Shown: in pieces, positions 8,263-16,476 of the stretch
Position numbering within the stretch: the first letter of the stretch is position 1
Layout: each line of letters opens with the position of its first letter
Assembly: GCA_009784825.1 (NCBI GenBank)
Contig: WQXO01000004.1
Location: 62,001-126,000, forward strand
Origin: Oscillospiraceae bacterium
GTDB lineage: Bacteria; Bacillota; Clostridia; Oscillospirales; Ruminococcaceae
DNA length: 64,000 bases
Reading direction: 5' to 3'
Position numbers and translations under genes: made by a program
The notes under the pieces: generated by a model
The model's database searches: none
The model's input: the letters and a program-made list of their open reading frames with translations, nothing else
What the model was told of the DNA's origin: nothing

Positions 8263-9069
8263 ATGGGTACGATTTATATTGATTTATTGATAATCATTAA
8301 CATTTACATAACTTTTTTCATGATAAGAAGCTCGGGGGCTTTTCTCCACAGGAAAATCGGGGCGGTGAGGGTTCTCCTCGGCTCAATTGCGGGAGGGGCT
8401 TCATCGCTTATAATTTTCCTCCCCCCACTGCCGTTTCTTTTAACTATATCAATCAAAATCGCAATAGGACTGCTGATTACCCTAATCGTTTTCGGGTATA
8501 AAAACATTCATGAATACTTGAAAAACGCACTGATATTCACGATAATCACCGTAGTGTTTGCAGGATTTACAATGCTGTTGTGGCTGTTTGCCGCACCGCT
8601 CTCAATGGCTTACAGAAACGGTATTGCATATTTCAACATATCCTTCCCCGCATTGGTAATTACAACAGCGTTAGCATACGGGTTAATTAAGCTCCTGCGG
8701 TATATTCTCGATATTCGACAAGCGGCACAACGCAGTTATACTGTTCAGATAATTCGCACAGGTTATGCAGTGGAGCTTAACGCATTAGCCGATTCCGGAA
8801 ACATGCTGACCGACTATTTCTCGGGACTGCCGGTAATCATCTGCCCGAAATCAGCGGTAAAGGAGCTTATTCCGGATGTCGGAGCAAGGCTGTTACCCTA
8901 CAACACAATTAACTCATCGGGGTTAGTATCGGTTTTCAGAGCCGACAGCATAATTATCAAGACAGACGGTAAACCCGATAAGAGCGTCAAAGCCTTAGTC
9001 GGTGTCAACCCCCACCATAACGAAAACGACGAAATAAAAGCAATATTCAATCCGAAATTATTAATATAA
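8263..9069 (+). CDS. spoIIGA: SpoIIGA, pro-sigma-E processing peptidase
   Basis: A 268-residue membrane aspartic peptidase that, at the sporulation septum, removes the pro-sequence of sigma-E. Five hydrophobic segments fill the first 150 residues, and the soluble C-terminal half carries the catalytic [11 protein letters not shown] motif at about 175-185. The N-terminus [19 protein letters not shown] matches the usual MxIYLD start of SpoIIGA, which fixes the start at 8263 although no ribosome binding site precedes it. Length is somewhat below the roughly 300 residues usual in Bacillus. sigE follows by 16 bp. Expression is probably from the leaderless-type promoter just upstream. Confidence 0.92.
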   Translation: MGTIYIDLLIIINIYITFFMIRSSGAFLHRKIGAVRVLLGSIAGGASSLIIFLPPLPFLLTISIKIAIGLLITLIVFGYKNIHEYLKNALIFTIITVVFAGFTMLLWLFAAPLSMAYRNGIAYFNISFPALVITTALAYGLIKLLRYILDIRQAAQRSYTVQIIRTGYAVELNALADSGNMLTDYFSGLPVIICPKSAVKELIPDVGARLLPYNTINSSGLVSVFRADSIIIKTDGKPDKSVKALVGVNPHHNENDEIKAIFNPKLLI

Positions 9070-9085
9070 ATCAAGAGGTAAGAAA

Positions 9086-9802
9086 ATGGGCGAACTGCAA
9101 AGAGTCTTAAGGAATCTGTTTGAAAAAATCAGGATAATAAAAAAAGAACAAGGCGTATTCTACATAAACGGGGCAGAGTCACTCCCGCCTCCTCTTTCAA
9201 AGGAGGAAGAGGAAACCGCATTCGCAATGCTGATTACTGACTTTAATGCAGCACGTGAAATTCTGATTGTTCATAACCTGCGGTTGGTTGTGTACATTGC
9301 GAAAAAGTTCGAGTCCACGGGAATTGGAATAGAGGACTTGATTTCCATTGGCACAATCGGCTTAATTAAAGCGGTTAACACCTTCAGCCCCGACAAGAAC
9401 ATCAAGTTAGCTACCTATGCCTCCCGCTGTATCGAAAATGAGATACTGATGTTCTTACGTAAATCCAACCAGTATAAATACGAGATTTCCATTGACGAAC
9501 CGCTCAACATAGATTGGGACGGGAACGAGCTTTTACTGTCCGATGTCCTCGGCACCGACAACGACGTGGTGAATATTAACATAGAAAACGAGGTTGAACG
9601 CAATCTATTGCTTTCGGCAATAAAGCGGCTCAACCCCCGTGAACGGCAGATTATGGAAATGCGGTTCGGGTTGGACGACGGGAAAGAACGCACTCAAAAG
9701 GAAGTCGCCGACCAAATCGGAATTTCTCAAAGTTATATCTCCCGACTTGAAAAAAGGATTATTAAGAGATTGAGGAAAGAATTAGAGCAGTTATGCGGGT
9801 GA
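9086..9802 (+). CDS. sigE: RNA polymerase sigma-E factor (mother cell sporulation sigma)
   Basis: A 238-residue sigma-70 family factor. An N-terminal pro-sequence of about 30 residues precedes the conserved [20 protein letters not shown] region, where SpoIIGA cleaves in homologues. Region 2 contains [13 protein letters not shown] and [17 protein letters not shown], and [13 protein letters not shown]; region 4 contains [17 protein letters not shown] and the helix-turn-helix [20 protein letters not shown]. An AAGAGGT ribosome binding site lies before the ATG. The usual downstream sigG is absent; a terminator follows instead. The stop codon TGA is also the first three bases of a 44-bp repeat. 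Confidence 0.96.
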   Translation: MGELQRVLRNLFEKIRIIKKEQGVFYINGAESLPPPLSKEEEETAFAMLITDFNAAREILIVHNLRLVVYIAKKFESTGIGIEDLISIGTIGLIKAVNTFSPDKNIKLATYASRCIENEILMFLRKSNQYKYEISIDEPLNIDWDGNELLLSDVLGTDNDVVNINIENEVERNLLLSAIKRLNPRERQIMEMRFGLDDGKERTQKEVADQIGISQSYISRLEKRIIKRLRKELEQLCG

Positions 9803-9843
9803 CGAACAATTGACAATTGACAATGTACAATTGACAATTAAAG
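9800..9843 (+). repeat. 44-bp intergenic repeat starting at the sigE stop codon
   Basis: The element begins TGACGAACAATTGACAAT and ends ACAATTGACAATTAAGG. Its first three bases are the sigE stop codon. An equal-length copy in the same orientation relative to its gene lies at the end of comEB (18417-18374); the two differ only in where an extra TGACAAT unit sits. A related, more diverged copy follows rnj (36223-36194). Confidence 0.85.
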
Positions 9844-9868
9844 GTGTCTTTTAAAAGACACCTTTTTA
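9840..9868. terminator. Bidirectional terminator between sigE and the GH10 gene
   Basis: AAGGTGTCTTTTAAAAGACACCTT is a perfect palindrome followed by TTT on the plus strand and preceded by A residues for the minus strand. It separates convergent sigE (+) and the xylanase gene (-). Confidence 0.8.
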
Positions 9869-9873
9869 ATATA

Positions 9874-11520
9874 TTAACCCGCCAGAGCATTAATCCTCTC
9901 AATCGTCCCCTCCGGGTCAGCCAAGAACCCCTCCGGGTCAACCATTGCATAATATGCCGCCTTAGCACTTAAATCCGAGTTAAACAACAGCGGAAACCTG
10001 TCGGCACGCCAGCTTGTGGAATCATCAAGCCCCCAAACCGTCACCCTCACAATATGGTCAGAATACTTCTTGTAGATTACCATCAACTCAGCGAATAACC
10101 TTGCCTGCCTCATTTCCTGCTCGGGAGTGAGGCTTTCGTTCCCCTTAGCCCCCTCAACGGTAATATCAAGCTCGGTAATGCTGATTTCCACCCCCAACTC
10201 GATAAATCTGATAATAGACGCCTCCACATCTTCCGGTTTAGTCCCCATGTTATAGTGTGCCTGCATACCAATCCCCTCAATAAGAAGGCGGTCATTCCCC
10301 TCGGCAAGCCAGCGTTCGTTTAATTCCTTAACCATTGCAGCGGTTGCAATCGACTTATTCTGATAATCCAAGTTATAGTCATTGTAATACAGAATTGCGT
10401 TAGGGTCAGCCTTGCGGGCTTCGACAAATGCGAGATAGACATAGTCCCAGCCGCCCTCGTCGTTTTCCTTATCTGCACCATTCTCGAATGCGTTATACCA
10501 GTCACTTTTCCGCAATGCCCCACGCCAATTCGTAGGATTGCTCGGGCCGTCTGCCATTCCCTCATTTAAAACGTCCCACATGATTACCCGCCCTGCATAA
10601 TGCCCCGCAACCCCGTGAATATGCCCGATAAGGTTCTGCATTGCCTGTTCCCTCGAAATCGGCTCACCCTCACTGTCCTTGTTCAACCAAGCAGACGACT
10701 GCTCATGCCATACCAACGTATGCCCGCATAAGACAATACCGAAGCTCGAAAGTATCTCCTCCATTTCGTCCATTCTGTTAAAGCGGAACATTCCCTCGTT
10801 CGGTTGCATTGCGTCGGGTTTCATGGCGTTACCCGCCGTCATTGCATTAAAGTGGTGACGGATTAATGCAAACCTAATCCCCGATAAATCGGCAGGGACA
10901 AACGCACTCCCGAACAGGAAATAGTCGGCGTAAACGTCCTTCAACGCAGGTAAATTCAGATTAAGCTTATTCCCCGAATCAATCTCGACAACCGAAACAT
11001 CGTCTATATAATATTCGCCGCCGTGTTCACCGTTCTCGATAAATAATGAGATATAGTTATCAGCATCACTCCCGTAAAAAAAGTCGCCCTGAAGCTCCAC
11101 CCATTCCCTCGACCTAACGCCGTTCCTTGAAAAAATCGTATCAATTCGCATATCATCACCCTCACCGATTTGTGTAAGCAGTTTTATATCAGTCGGAACG
11201 GGCGTTTTTATATAAATCCACGCAGTTATTAAATACTCCTTGTCCCGTTCAATGAATTGGTCAATGCGGATTTCAGCGGAATGGAACAGCTCGGTTCGTC
11301 CGGAAACCATTAGTGAATACTCCCCTGTATGTGCAAACCCCCGAACAACGGTTAACTCTTCTGTTCCCCCACGCGGGAAGAACCCGCTTTTCGTGCCGTT
11401 CTCGAAGTCGAAGACCGGCTCTTCGGGTATAATATCGGGAACACTTTGAATAGCTCCCGGACACGCCGACAACGCCATAACAGCGGAAAGGGCGATTGCG
11501 GTGAGAAGTCGTTTTTTCAT
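9874..11520 (-). CDS. Secreted lipoprotein xylanase: CBM4/9-like module plus GH10
   Basis: A 548-residue lipoprotein with a signal peptide ending ALSAC (Cys about 20). Residues of about 35-190 form a beta-sandwich carbohydrate-binding module of the CBM4/9/22 type (starting FDFENGTKSGFFPRGG and ending YYIDDVSVVEI). The GH10 barrel covers about 200-545, with acid/base Glu in WDVLNEGM and nucleophile Glu in ITELDITV, plus HTLVWHEQSSAW in the substrate cleft. It should cleave xylan with help from the binding module. Unlike the GH10 protein at 3769-5232 it has no Thr-rich linker. It is followed by a strong terminator and lies downstream of tsaD with a 47-bp gap and its own AGGAGC ribosome binding site. 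Confidence 0.94.
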   Translation of the reverse strand: MKKRLLTAIALSAVMALSACPGAIQSVPDIIPEEPVFDFENGTKSGFFPRGGTEELTVVRGFAHTGEYSLMVSGRTELFHSAEIRIDQFIERDKEYLITAWIYIKTPVPTDIKLLTQIGEGDDMRIDTIFSRNGVRSREWVELQGDFFYGSDADNYISLFIENGEHGGEYYIDDVSVVEIDSGNKLNLNLPALKDVYADYFLFGSAFVPADLSGIRFALIRHHFNAMTAGNAMKPDAMQPNEGMFRFNRMDEMEEILSSFGIVLCGHTLVWHEQSSAWLNKDSEGEPISREQAMQNLIGHIHGVAGHYAGRVIMWDVLNEGMADGPSNPTNWRGALRKSDWYNAFENGADKENDEGGWDYVYLAFVEARKADPNAILYYNDYNLDYQNKSIATAAMVKELNERWLAEGNDRLLIEGIGMQAHYNMGTKPEDVEASIIRFIELGVEISITELDITVEGAKGNESLTPEQEMRQARLFAELMVIYKKYSDHIVRVTVWGLDDSTSWRADRFPLLFNSDLSAKAAYYAMVDPEGFLADPEGTIERINALAG

Positions 11521-11567
11521 AATAGCTCCTTATGTTATAATTGCTTTATCAATCTTGATTAATCTTA

Positions 11568-12566
11568 TTAAATTACTTTCGTCGCATAGGCGTTCAGGTC
11601 ACTCCCTGCGACATTCCCGGCCCTATACTCATAAAACCCCTGACAGCCAATCATCGCCGCATTATCCCCGCACAGTGAAATCGGCGGAATATATAAATCG
11701 ATTCCCACATCTGAACAGCGTTCATTAAGCATATCCCGCAATCCCGAATTTGCCGCCACCCCACCGGACAAGGCGATTTTTTTATGCCCGAATTTCTCTG
11801 CCGCTTTAATCGTTTTATCAACGAGAATCTCACAAACAGTATTTTGAAAACAAGCCGCAAGTGAGTTGATGTCTAATTCTTCGTTTTTCTGTGCAGAATT
11901 ATGAATAAGGTTAATCACAGCTGTTTTAAGCCCCGAAAAGCTGAAATCATATTCGTTTTCGGTTTTAGGATAAGGCAGTTTATACTTTGATGTATCACCG
12001 TTTTTAGAAGCCTTATCAATATACAACCCACCCGGATACGGGAAACCCATCGCCCTTGCCGCTTTATCGAACGCCTCCCCTGCCGCATCGTCCAAGGTTG
12101 AACCGATTACATTAAACTCGGTGTAGTCCCTAACCTCGATAATCGAGGTATGCCCGCCCGATACTACTAATGCTAAGAAAGGCGGCTCTAATTCGGGGAA
12201 TTCAATATAATTAGCGGCGATATGCCCCCTAATGTGGTGAACCGGAATAAGCGGCTTACCACACGCTAATGCTACCCCTTTTGCGAAGTTGACCCCGACT
12301 AACAACGCCCCGATTAACCCGGGAGCATAGGTCACGGCGACTGCGTCAATGTCGGTTAATTCAATACCCGCCTGCCGTAACGCCTCATCGGTAACGCTTA
12401 CTATGCTTTCGCAGTGACGGCGGGAGGCAATTTCGGGGACAACACCGCCGTATAGCTTATGCTCCTCTATTTGTGAGGCGGTAACATTAGAAAGCACCCG
12501 CCTGCCGTTCTCGGTAACTGCAACGGAGGTTTCATCGCAGGAGGTTTCGATTGACAGGATTTTCAT
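11568..12566 (-). CDS. tsaD: TsaD, tRNA N6-threonylcarbamoyladenosine transferase
   Basis: A 332-residue ASKHA-fold protein that transfers the threonylcarbamoyl group to A37 of ANN-decoding tRNAs, together with TsaB and TsaE. Visible motifs are the N-terminal MKILSIETSCDETSVAV, the metal-binding HHIRGHIAANY, the VVSGGHTSII phosphate loop and the C-terminal LSGGVAANSGLRD and CGDNAAMIG. Length is normal. The ATG overlaps the stop codon of the upstream lipoprotein by one base. TsaB and TsaE are not in this window. Confidence 0.96.
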   Translation of the reverse strand: MKILSIETSCDETSVAVTENGRRVLSNVTASQIEEHKLYGGVVPEIASRRHCESIVSVTDEALRQAGIELTDIDAVAVTYAPGLIGALLVGVNFAKGVALACGKPLIPVHHIRGHIAANYIEFPELEPPFLALVVSGGHTSIIEVRDYTEFNVIGSTLDDAAGEAFDKAARAMGFPYPGGLYIDKASKNGDTSKYKLPYPKTENEYDFSFSGLKTAVINLIHNSAQKNEELDINSLAACFQNTVCEILVDKTIKAAEKFGHKKIALSGGVAANSGLRDMLNERCSDVGIDLYIPPISLCGDNAAMIGCQGFYEYRAGNVAGSDLNAYATKVI

Positions 12567-13747
12567 TAATTAACCTCCACACACTCTAATATTAATAAAT
12601 CGTTATTGCTGATTAAATCATATACTTGGCTCAACGGGACTTTCTGTGTGTATCTGAAGTAGAAACTGGCGGCATAACTAAATGCACAAGTACCTAATTC
12701 CAAATAATCACCATTTATTTCCATATAATCGAATTCCGCACCATTAATACCCGAAGCCTTAATAATCATTCTATAATCACCGGTTTTTACATTATAATAA
12801 TACACATTCCCGCCACGAGTTACCGAGCCTTGGTCAAAACCGACAGTAACCAACATAACGTCATCATTTAACCAAATCGCTCTTTTTGCCGCTATACTTT
12901 CTTCATGAACTGTAAGCTCATTTACAACAGTAAACTCCCTTGTTATAACATCATAATAGTATAATGTCCCATATAATCCTATGGCAACTGAAGAAACACA
13001 GGAAATCTTCGTCCCGTCGGGAGAAACTCGAACAAGTGAATGATATAATTCATAAGTGAAAATAACCGTTTCATCACTATCCTCGTAATATACAACAATG
13101 TCTTTTATCCGTTCATGATTGCCATCTCTTACCACAAGCTTAGCATCACCCGCCAACGGCATTGTCGCAAGGTAGGCATCAATATCTTCATAACCATACC
13201 AAAGAGGTTTTTCTGTATTATCAATAATTGTTTCACCGTCTAAGCTGATAAAAGAGCCGTCAAATCCAATATAACCGCAATAATATATAGAACCATGCTG
13301 TCCTAATTTATATGAAACAAAAATATCGGGAAGCCATTCACTTTCATTAAATGAATATTCAATATAATAATCCGTTGTGAAACCCCACTCTACACTGAAA
13401 ATAACCTCATCAATATACGTTACACGTTCGGTAGAACTTTTCTTGCATAATTTAAAATAGAATATTACTTCATCACCGTATATTATAATTTTCTCTCCAC
13501 CCTCACCGTATCTAATCGGAATTCTGTCTTGATAGTCCTCCGGATTAAGGTTATAATCATAATCAATAAATACAGTTGGTTCGGGTTCGGGAATTACAGG
13601 CTCAAATTCTGTCGTCGCCTCGGTTACCGTTTCTGTAACCGTTTCACTTGTTTCCTCAATCTTACCCTGCCAATTCTCCGGGATTGACTGAACGCACCCG
13701 CAAATCAAACACACACATAACAACCCCGCAATAACACACTTTTTCAT
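12566..13747 (-). CDS. Lipoprotein of unknown function, beta-propeller-like
   Basis: A 393-residue lipoprotein. The signal peptide MKKCVIAGLLCVCLICGC ends in a lipobox. A short Thr/Glu-rich linker (about 30-60) leads into a region rich in Tyr/Asp beta-strand repeats with phrases such as SPDGTKISCVSSVAIGLYG and VYYYNVKTGDYRMIIKA, which resemble TolB/WD40-type blades. I do not recognise a named family. Its first nine codons are identical at nucleotide level to those of the neighbouring LRR lipoprotein (13766-15082), suggesting that the two signal sequences share a recent origin. Likely displayed on the cell surface. Confidence 0.75.
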   Translation of the reverse strand: MKKCVIAGLLCVCLICGCVQSIPENWQGKIEETSETVTETVTEATTEFEPVIPEPEPTVFIDYDYNLNPEDYQDRIPIRYGEGGEKIIIYGDEVIFYFKLCKKSSTERVTYIDEVIFSVEWGFTTDYYIEYSFNESEWLPDIFVSYKLGQHGSIYYCGYIGFDGSFISLDGETIIDNTEKPLWYGYEDIDAYLATMPLAGDAKLVVRDGNHERIKDIVVYYEDSDETVIFTYELYHSLVRVSPDGTKISCVSSVAIGLYGTLYYYDVITREFTVVNELTVHEESIAAKRAIWLNDDVMLVTVGFDQGSVTRGGNVYYYNVKTGDYRMIIKASGINGAEFDYMEINGDYLELGTCAFSYAASFYFRYTQKVPLSQVYDLISNNDLLILECVEVN

Positions 13748-13765
13748 AACCTCTCCCCCCCTAAC

Positions 13766-15082
13766 TCAATAAAACAAGCTCTGCCTTAAATACTCCGACA
13801 AATCCTCCCGTGCAGACACAGCCGTATCCTCGTCCATTCCCGGAAGCCACCTCGTTTGAACATCGAAATCAAAATCATCGCCATTAGAGATAATGATATA
13901 TAGCTCCTCCATAGTCTTTTCCCATTCCTCCCGACTGACCGGTTCGCCGCTTATATAAAAATTATCAGCCTCATCAAGTGTCGTTACATGACTTCCTCCA
14001 TCGAAATAAAACGAAATCTCTCTTTCTGAATACCCCTCATCAGTCCAATCACAAAAGAAATAATGCACACCCTTGTGTCCCCCGCTGACATAATGGAAAA
14101 GCTGCCCCGTCTCCTTGAAGTACCCATACTCGTGATACCAGCCGCCGCTTGCGAGTGAAAAACCAATTACTTGAAGTCTGCCGTCCCCGAATGAAACTAT
14201 TTCAAAATACTGTGAACCAGACAAATACAATTCGGGAATTCCATCATGATTGATGTCCATTACCCCAATCCCCCACCAACCGACATTGTCCTGTGAAATC
14301 CCGTTATTCCAAGAAAGAAACTCGGCATACTGGTTCTGCCATTCCGTGTCAAACGAAATAAGAGAATTCAGATTAGTGAGATTGGTTAAACCAAACAGAA
14401 CGCTTCTGTCGGAAATCGGATTACCGTATAAGCTGACCTTGGTTAAACTATTAAAATGTTCCAGCACACTTATATCCGATATATTGTTAAAGCTTATATC
14501 AAGCACCTCGAGATTAGTAAGCTTTTCGAGCGGGCTTATATCACTGATAGAGTTACGGCTTAAATGCAATTCCCGAAGCTTAGTAAGCCCCGACAAAGCA
14601 CTTATATCCTCGATTTCATGTTTATTCAATTCCAAATATTCAAGATTGATTAATTCCTTTAAAGGGGTAATATCAACCAAATTCCCGTGATAATGCACAG
14701 AGACAGAAACAGATAAGTTTTTCAAATTAACAAGCCCGCTTAAAACGCTTAAATCGGGTGCTTCACTTATGAACACATCCCCCTCGACATAACCGGTTGT
14801 ATATATAATTTTAAGAGATTCAAGCTCAGTCATCTTATACAGCTCTTGTAACTCTGCATTATTATACCCCCAAGAACTTGTCAGGTTCAATTCCGTTAAA
14901 TCAGTCGCATACTCGCTTTTACCGATTTTTACATACTCAATCGGTTTTTCTGCGGGTTGAATAACTATTGTGTGTTCCGTGACAGTCGTCTGAGTTAATA
15001 TACTTGTTTCCTCAGGCAAAGCAGAACGCACACACCCGCACAGCAAAACCGCCGCCAACCCCGCAATAACACACTTTTTCAT
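13766..15082 (-). CDS. Leucine-rich-repeat lipoprotein with C-terminal FG-GAP/EF-hand-like segment
   Basis: A 438-residue lipoprotein: signal peptide MKKCVIAGLAAVLLCGC, a short linker, then about seven internalin-type 22-residue LRRs (about 55-230) with phrases such as LTKLRELHLSRNSISDISPL. A second domain (about 235-438) begins WWGIGVMDINHDGIPELYL, an Asp/Asn-rich Ca-binding-like loop also seen in the protein at 32986-33513. It probably mediates surface binding, but no partner can be named. The ATG overlaps the stop codon of the upstream unknown gene as ATGA, so they are translationally coupled. Confidence 0.82.
   Translation of the reverse strand: MKKCVIAGLAAVLLCGCVRSALPEETSILTQTTVTEHTIVIQPAEKPIEYVKIGKSEYATDLTELNLTSSWGYNNAELQELYKMTELESLKIIYTTGYVEGDVFISEAPDLSVLSGLVNLKNLSVSVSVHYHGNLVDITPLKELINLEYLELNKHEIEDISALSGLTKLRELHLSRNSISDISPLEKLTNLEVLDISFNNISDISVLEHFNSLTKVSLYGNPISDRSVLFGLTNLTNLNSLISFDTEWQNQYAEFLSWNNGISQDNVGWWGIGVMDINHDGIPELYLSGSQYFEIVSFGDGRLQVIGFSLASGGWYHEYGYFKETGQLFHYVSGGHKGVHYFFCDWTDEGYSEREISFYFDGGSHVTTLDEADNFYISGEPVSREEWEKTMEELYIIISNGDDFDFDVQTRWLPGMDEDTAVSAREDLSEYLRQSLFY
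15056..15082 (-). repeat. 27-bp duplicated signal-peptide start (second copy at 13721-13747)
   Basis: The first nine codons (encoding MKKCVIAGL) of the lipoprotein genes at 13766-15082 and 12566-13747 are identical over all 27 bases, then diverge completely in the mature proteins. Confidence 0.85.
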
Positions 15083-15624
15083 TTAAACAAAAACCTCGCT
15101 ATTTTACTGATTTTAGACTCTTCTTTCGGGTTCTGTGCATCCAATAACACCGACAAAGGATAGGGCGGTCGGGGTTCCTCATACTTGCCTTGTGCGTGTG
15201 AATACCTCGCATTCTTCGGGTCAGCGTATATTATCAAAGCAAGCACCGACCCTCCGTATAACAAAGCTTCCTCCCCTGCCCCGTGAACCTCTGCTACTTT
15301 AATATCCTCCTTATCATAACACACACCAATGTCACCGACTATCTCAACTCTGCCGACTCGAATTTTCTTGGCTTTCGCAGGATTTTTTACCTTCCCCTCA
15401 GAATTAACCACGTCACTGCCGACACCCTCTTTATTGTAATAGACAGTTCCGTCGGCAACAGCCTGTGCAACCCTCATTTTAAAGCCGCCCTGCTCTCTTG
15501 CGAAAATTACTCCGCCGCCCCCCTCAACTGCTCTCACAGTACCTACATTAAAAGTGGTATTCATAATATGTTGTTTCAAAAGCCTGCCTAATACAAGCCC
15601 TTCGGGATTTAAAAAATAAATCAT
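15079..15624 (-). CDS. Conserved-looking protein of unknown function in the rsmA operon
   Basis: An 181-residue soluble protein I do not recognise. It has no signal peptide and no membrane span. The middle (about 45-135) is rich in Gly, Val and charged residues with several predicted beta strands; the end is KISKIARFLFK, an amphipathic basic helix. The ATG overlaps the rsmA stop as ATGA, and its own stop overlaps the next ATG in the same way, so it is locked between rsmA and an LRR lipoprotein by translational coupling. An internal Met at residue 21 (MNTTFNVGTVRAVEGGGG) is an alternative start. Function cannot be stated. Confidence 0.65.
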   Translation of the reverse strand: MIYFLNPEGLVLGRLLKQHIMNTTFNVGTVRAVEGGGGVIFAREQGGFKMRVAQAVADGTVYYNKEGVGSDVVNSEGKVKNPAKAKKIRVGRVEIVGDIGVCYDKEDIKVAEVHGAGEEALLYGGSVLALIIYADPKNARYSHAQGKYEEPRPPYPLSVLLDAQNPKEESKISKIARFLFK

Positions 15625-16475
15625 TCTACCAATATCCTTTCATACAGCTTAATGAACTCATTTAAGCCTAATTCCTCCGCACGTGCTGTGGAGTTCATTC
15701 CAATATGCTCCAACGCCGCTTTAACCGCCTCTTTCTCAATCCCAAACTCCTTAGAAACCGGATTACATAATTGCTTCCTACGTTCCGAAAAAGCAGCCTT
15801 GATTAACTTAAACAGCTTTTTTTCATCATGCATTATTAATTGTTCATTATTAATTATTAATTGTATCACCGCACTATCCACATTCGGGCTGGGCATAAAG
15901 CTCCCCCTCGATACCTTAAACAACTGCTTCGGCTCAGCGAAATACCGTGTAATCACGCCGACTATTCCATACTGCTTACTCCCGGGTAATGCCGTGAACC
16001 GCTGTGCCACCTCCTCTTGAACCATTGCAGTGATTGAACGAACCGGCAAACCACTTTCTAATAACTGCATTATAATATGTGTCGCCGCATAATAGGGCAA
16101 GTTTGCACACACATGCACAGGCTGAGTAATAATTTCATGCAGATTTAGCTTAAGCACATCTCCCCATATAATCTCGACGTTGTCGCAGTCGGCGAGCGTT
16201 TCTGCGAGAATGGGCTTCAGCGTTTCATCGATTTCGATAACTATAACTTTGTCGGCGACTTTTGACAGTTCACGAGTGAGAACGCCGATACCCGCCCCAA
16301 TCTCGACCACAGTGCCTGTGGACGCATGCTTAGGGTTTCCCACCCCGGTAACTGCCGCAGCCATACGAGGGCAAACCGACGGGTTAATAAGAAAATTCTG
16401 CCCAAGCGACTTGGTAAAGGTAAATCCATGACGCATGAGCAGGTCTTTTATTGTGTTGATGTTTGTCAGTTTCAT
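15621..16475 (-). CDS. rsmA: 16S rRNA dimethyladenosine transferase (KsgA)
   Basis: A 284-residue SAM-dependent methyltransferase that dimethylates A1518 and A1519 of 16S rRNA. It has the SAM-binding VEIGAGIGVLTREL motif (about 52-65), the acidic VIEIDETLKP loop and the catalytic NLPYYAATHI motif, and the C-terminal RRKQL helix region. The segment encoding about residues 203-215 (QLIINNEQLIMHD) is built from the same AT-rich repeat found between genes elsewhere (15831-15868). Overall length is normal, so the repeat replaces rather than lengthens a variable loop. It lies one base after ricT's stop. Confidence 0.95.
   Translation of the reverse strand: MKLTNINTIKDLLMRHGFTFTKSLGQNFLINPSVCPRMAAAVTGVGNPKHASTGTVVEIGAGIGVLTRELSKVADKVIVIEIDETLKPILAETLADCDNVEIIWGDVLKLNLHEIITQPVHVCANLPYYAATHIIMQLLESGLPVRSITAMVQEEVAQRFTALPGSKQYGIVGVITRYFAEPKQLFKVSRGSFMPSPNVDSAVIQLIINNEQLIMHDEKKLFKLIKAAFSERRKQLCNPVSKEFGIEKEAVKAALEHIGMNSTARAEELGLNEFIKLYERILVE
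15831..15868 (-). repeat. AT-rich repeat embedded in the rsmA coding sequence
   Basis: On the minus strand this reads ACAATTAATAATTAATAATG then AACAATTAATAATG. It is made of the same AATTAATAA/ACAATTAATAA units that fill the glyA-prs gap (24988-25110) and follow rplK. Here it is translated in frame as QLIINNEQLIM. Confidence 0.65.
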
Positions 16476-16476
16476 T

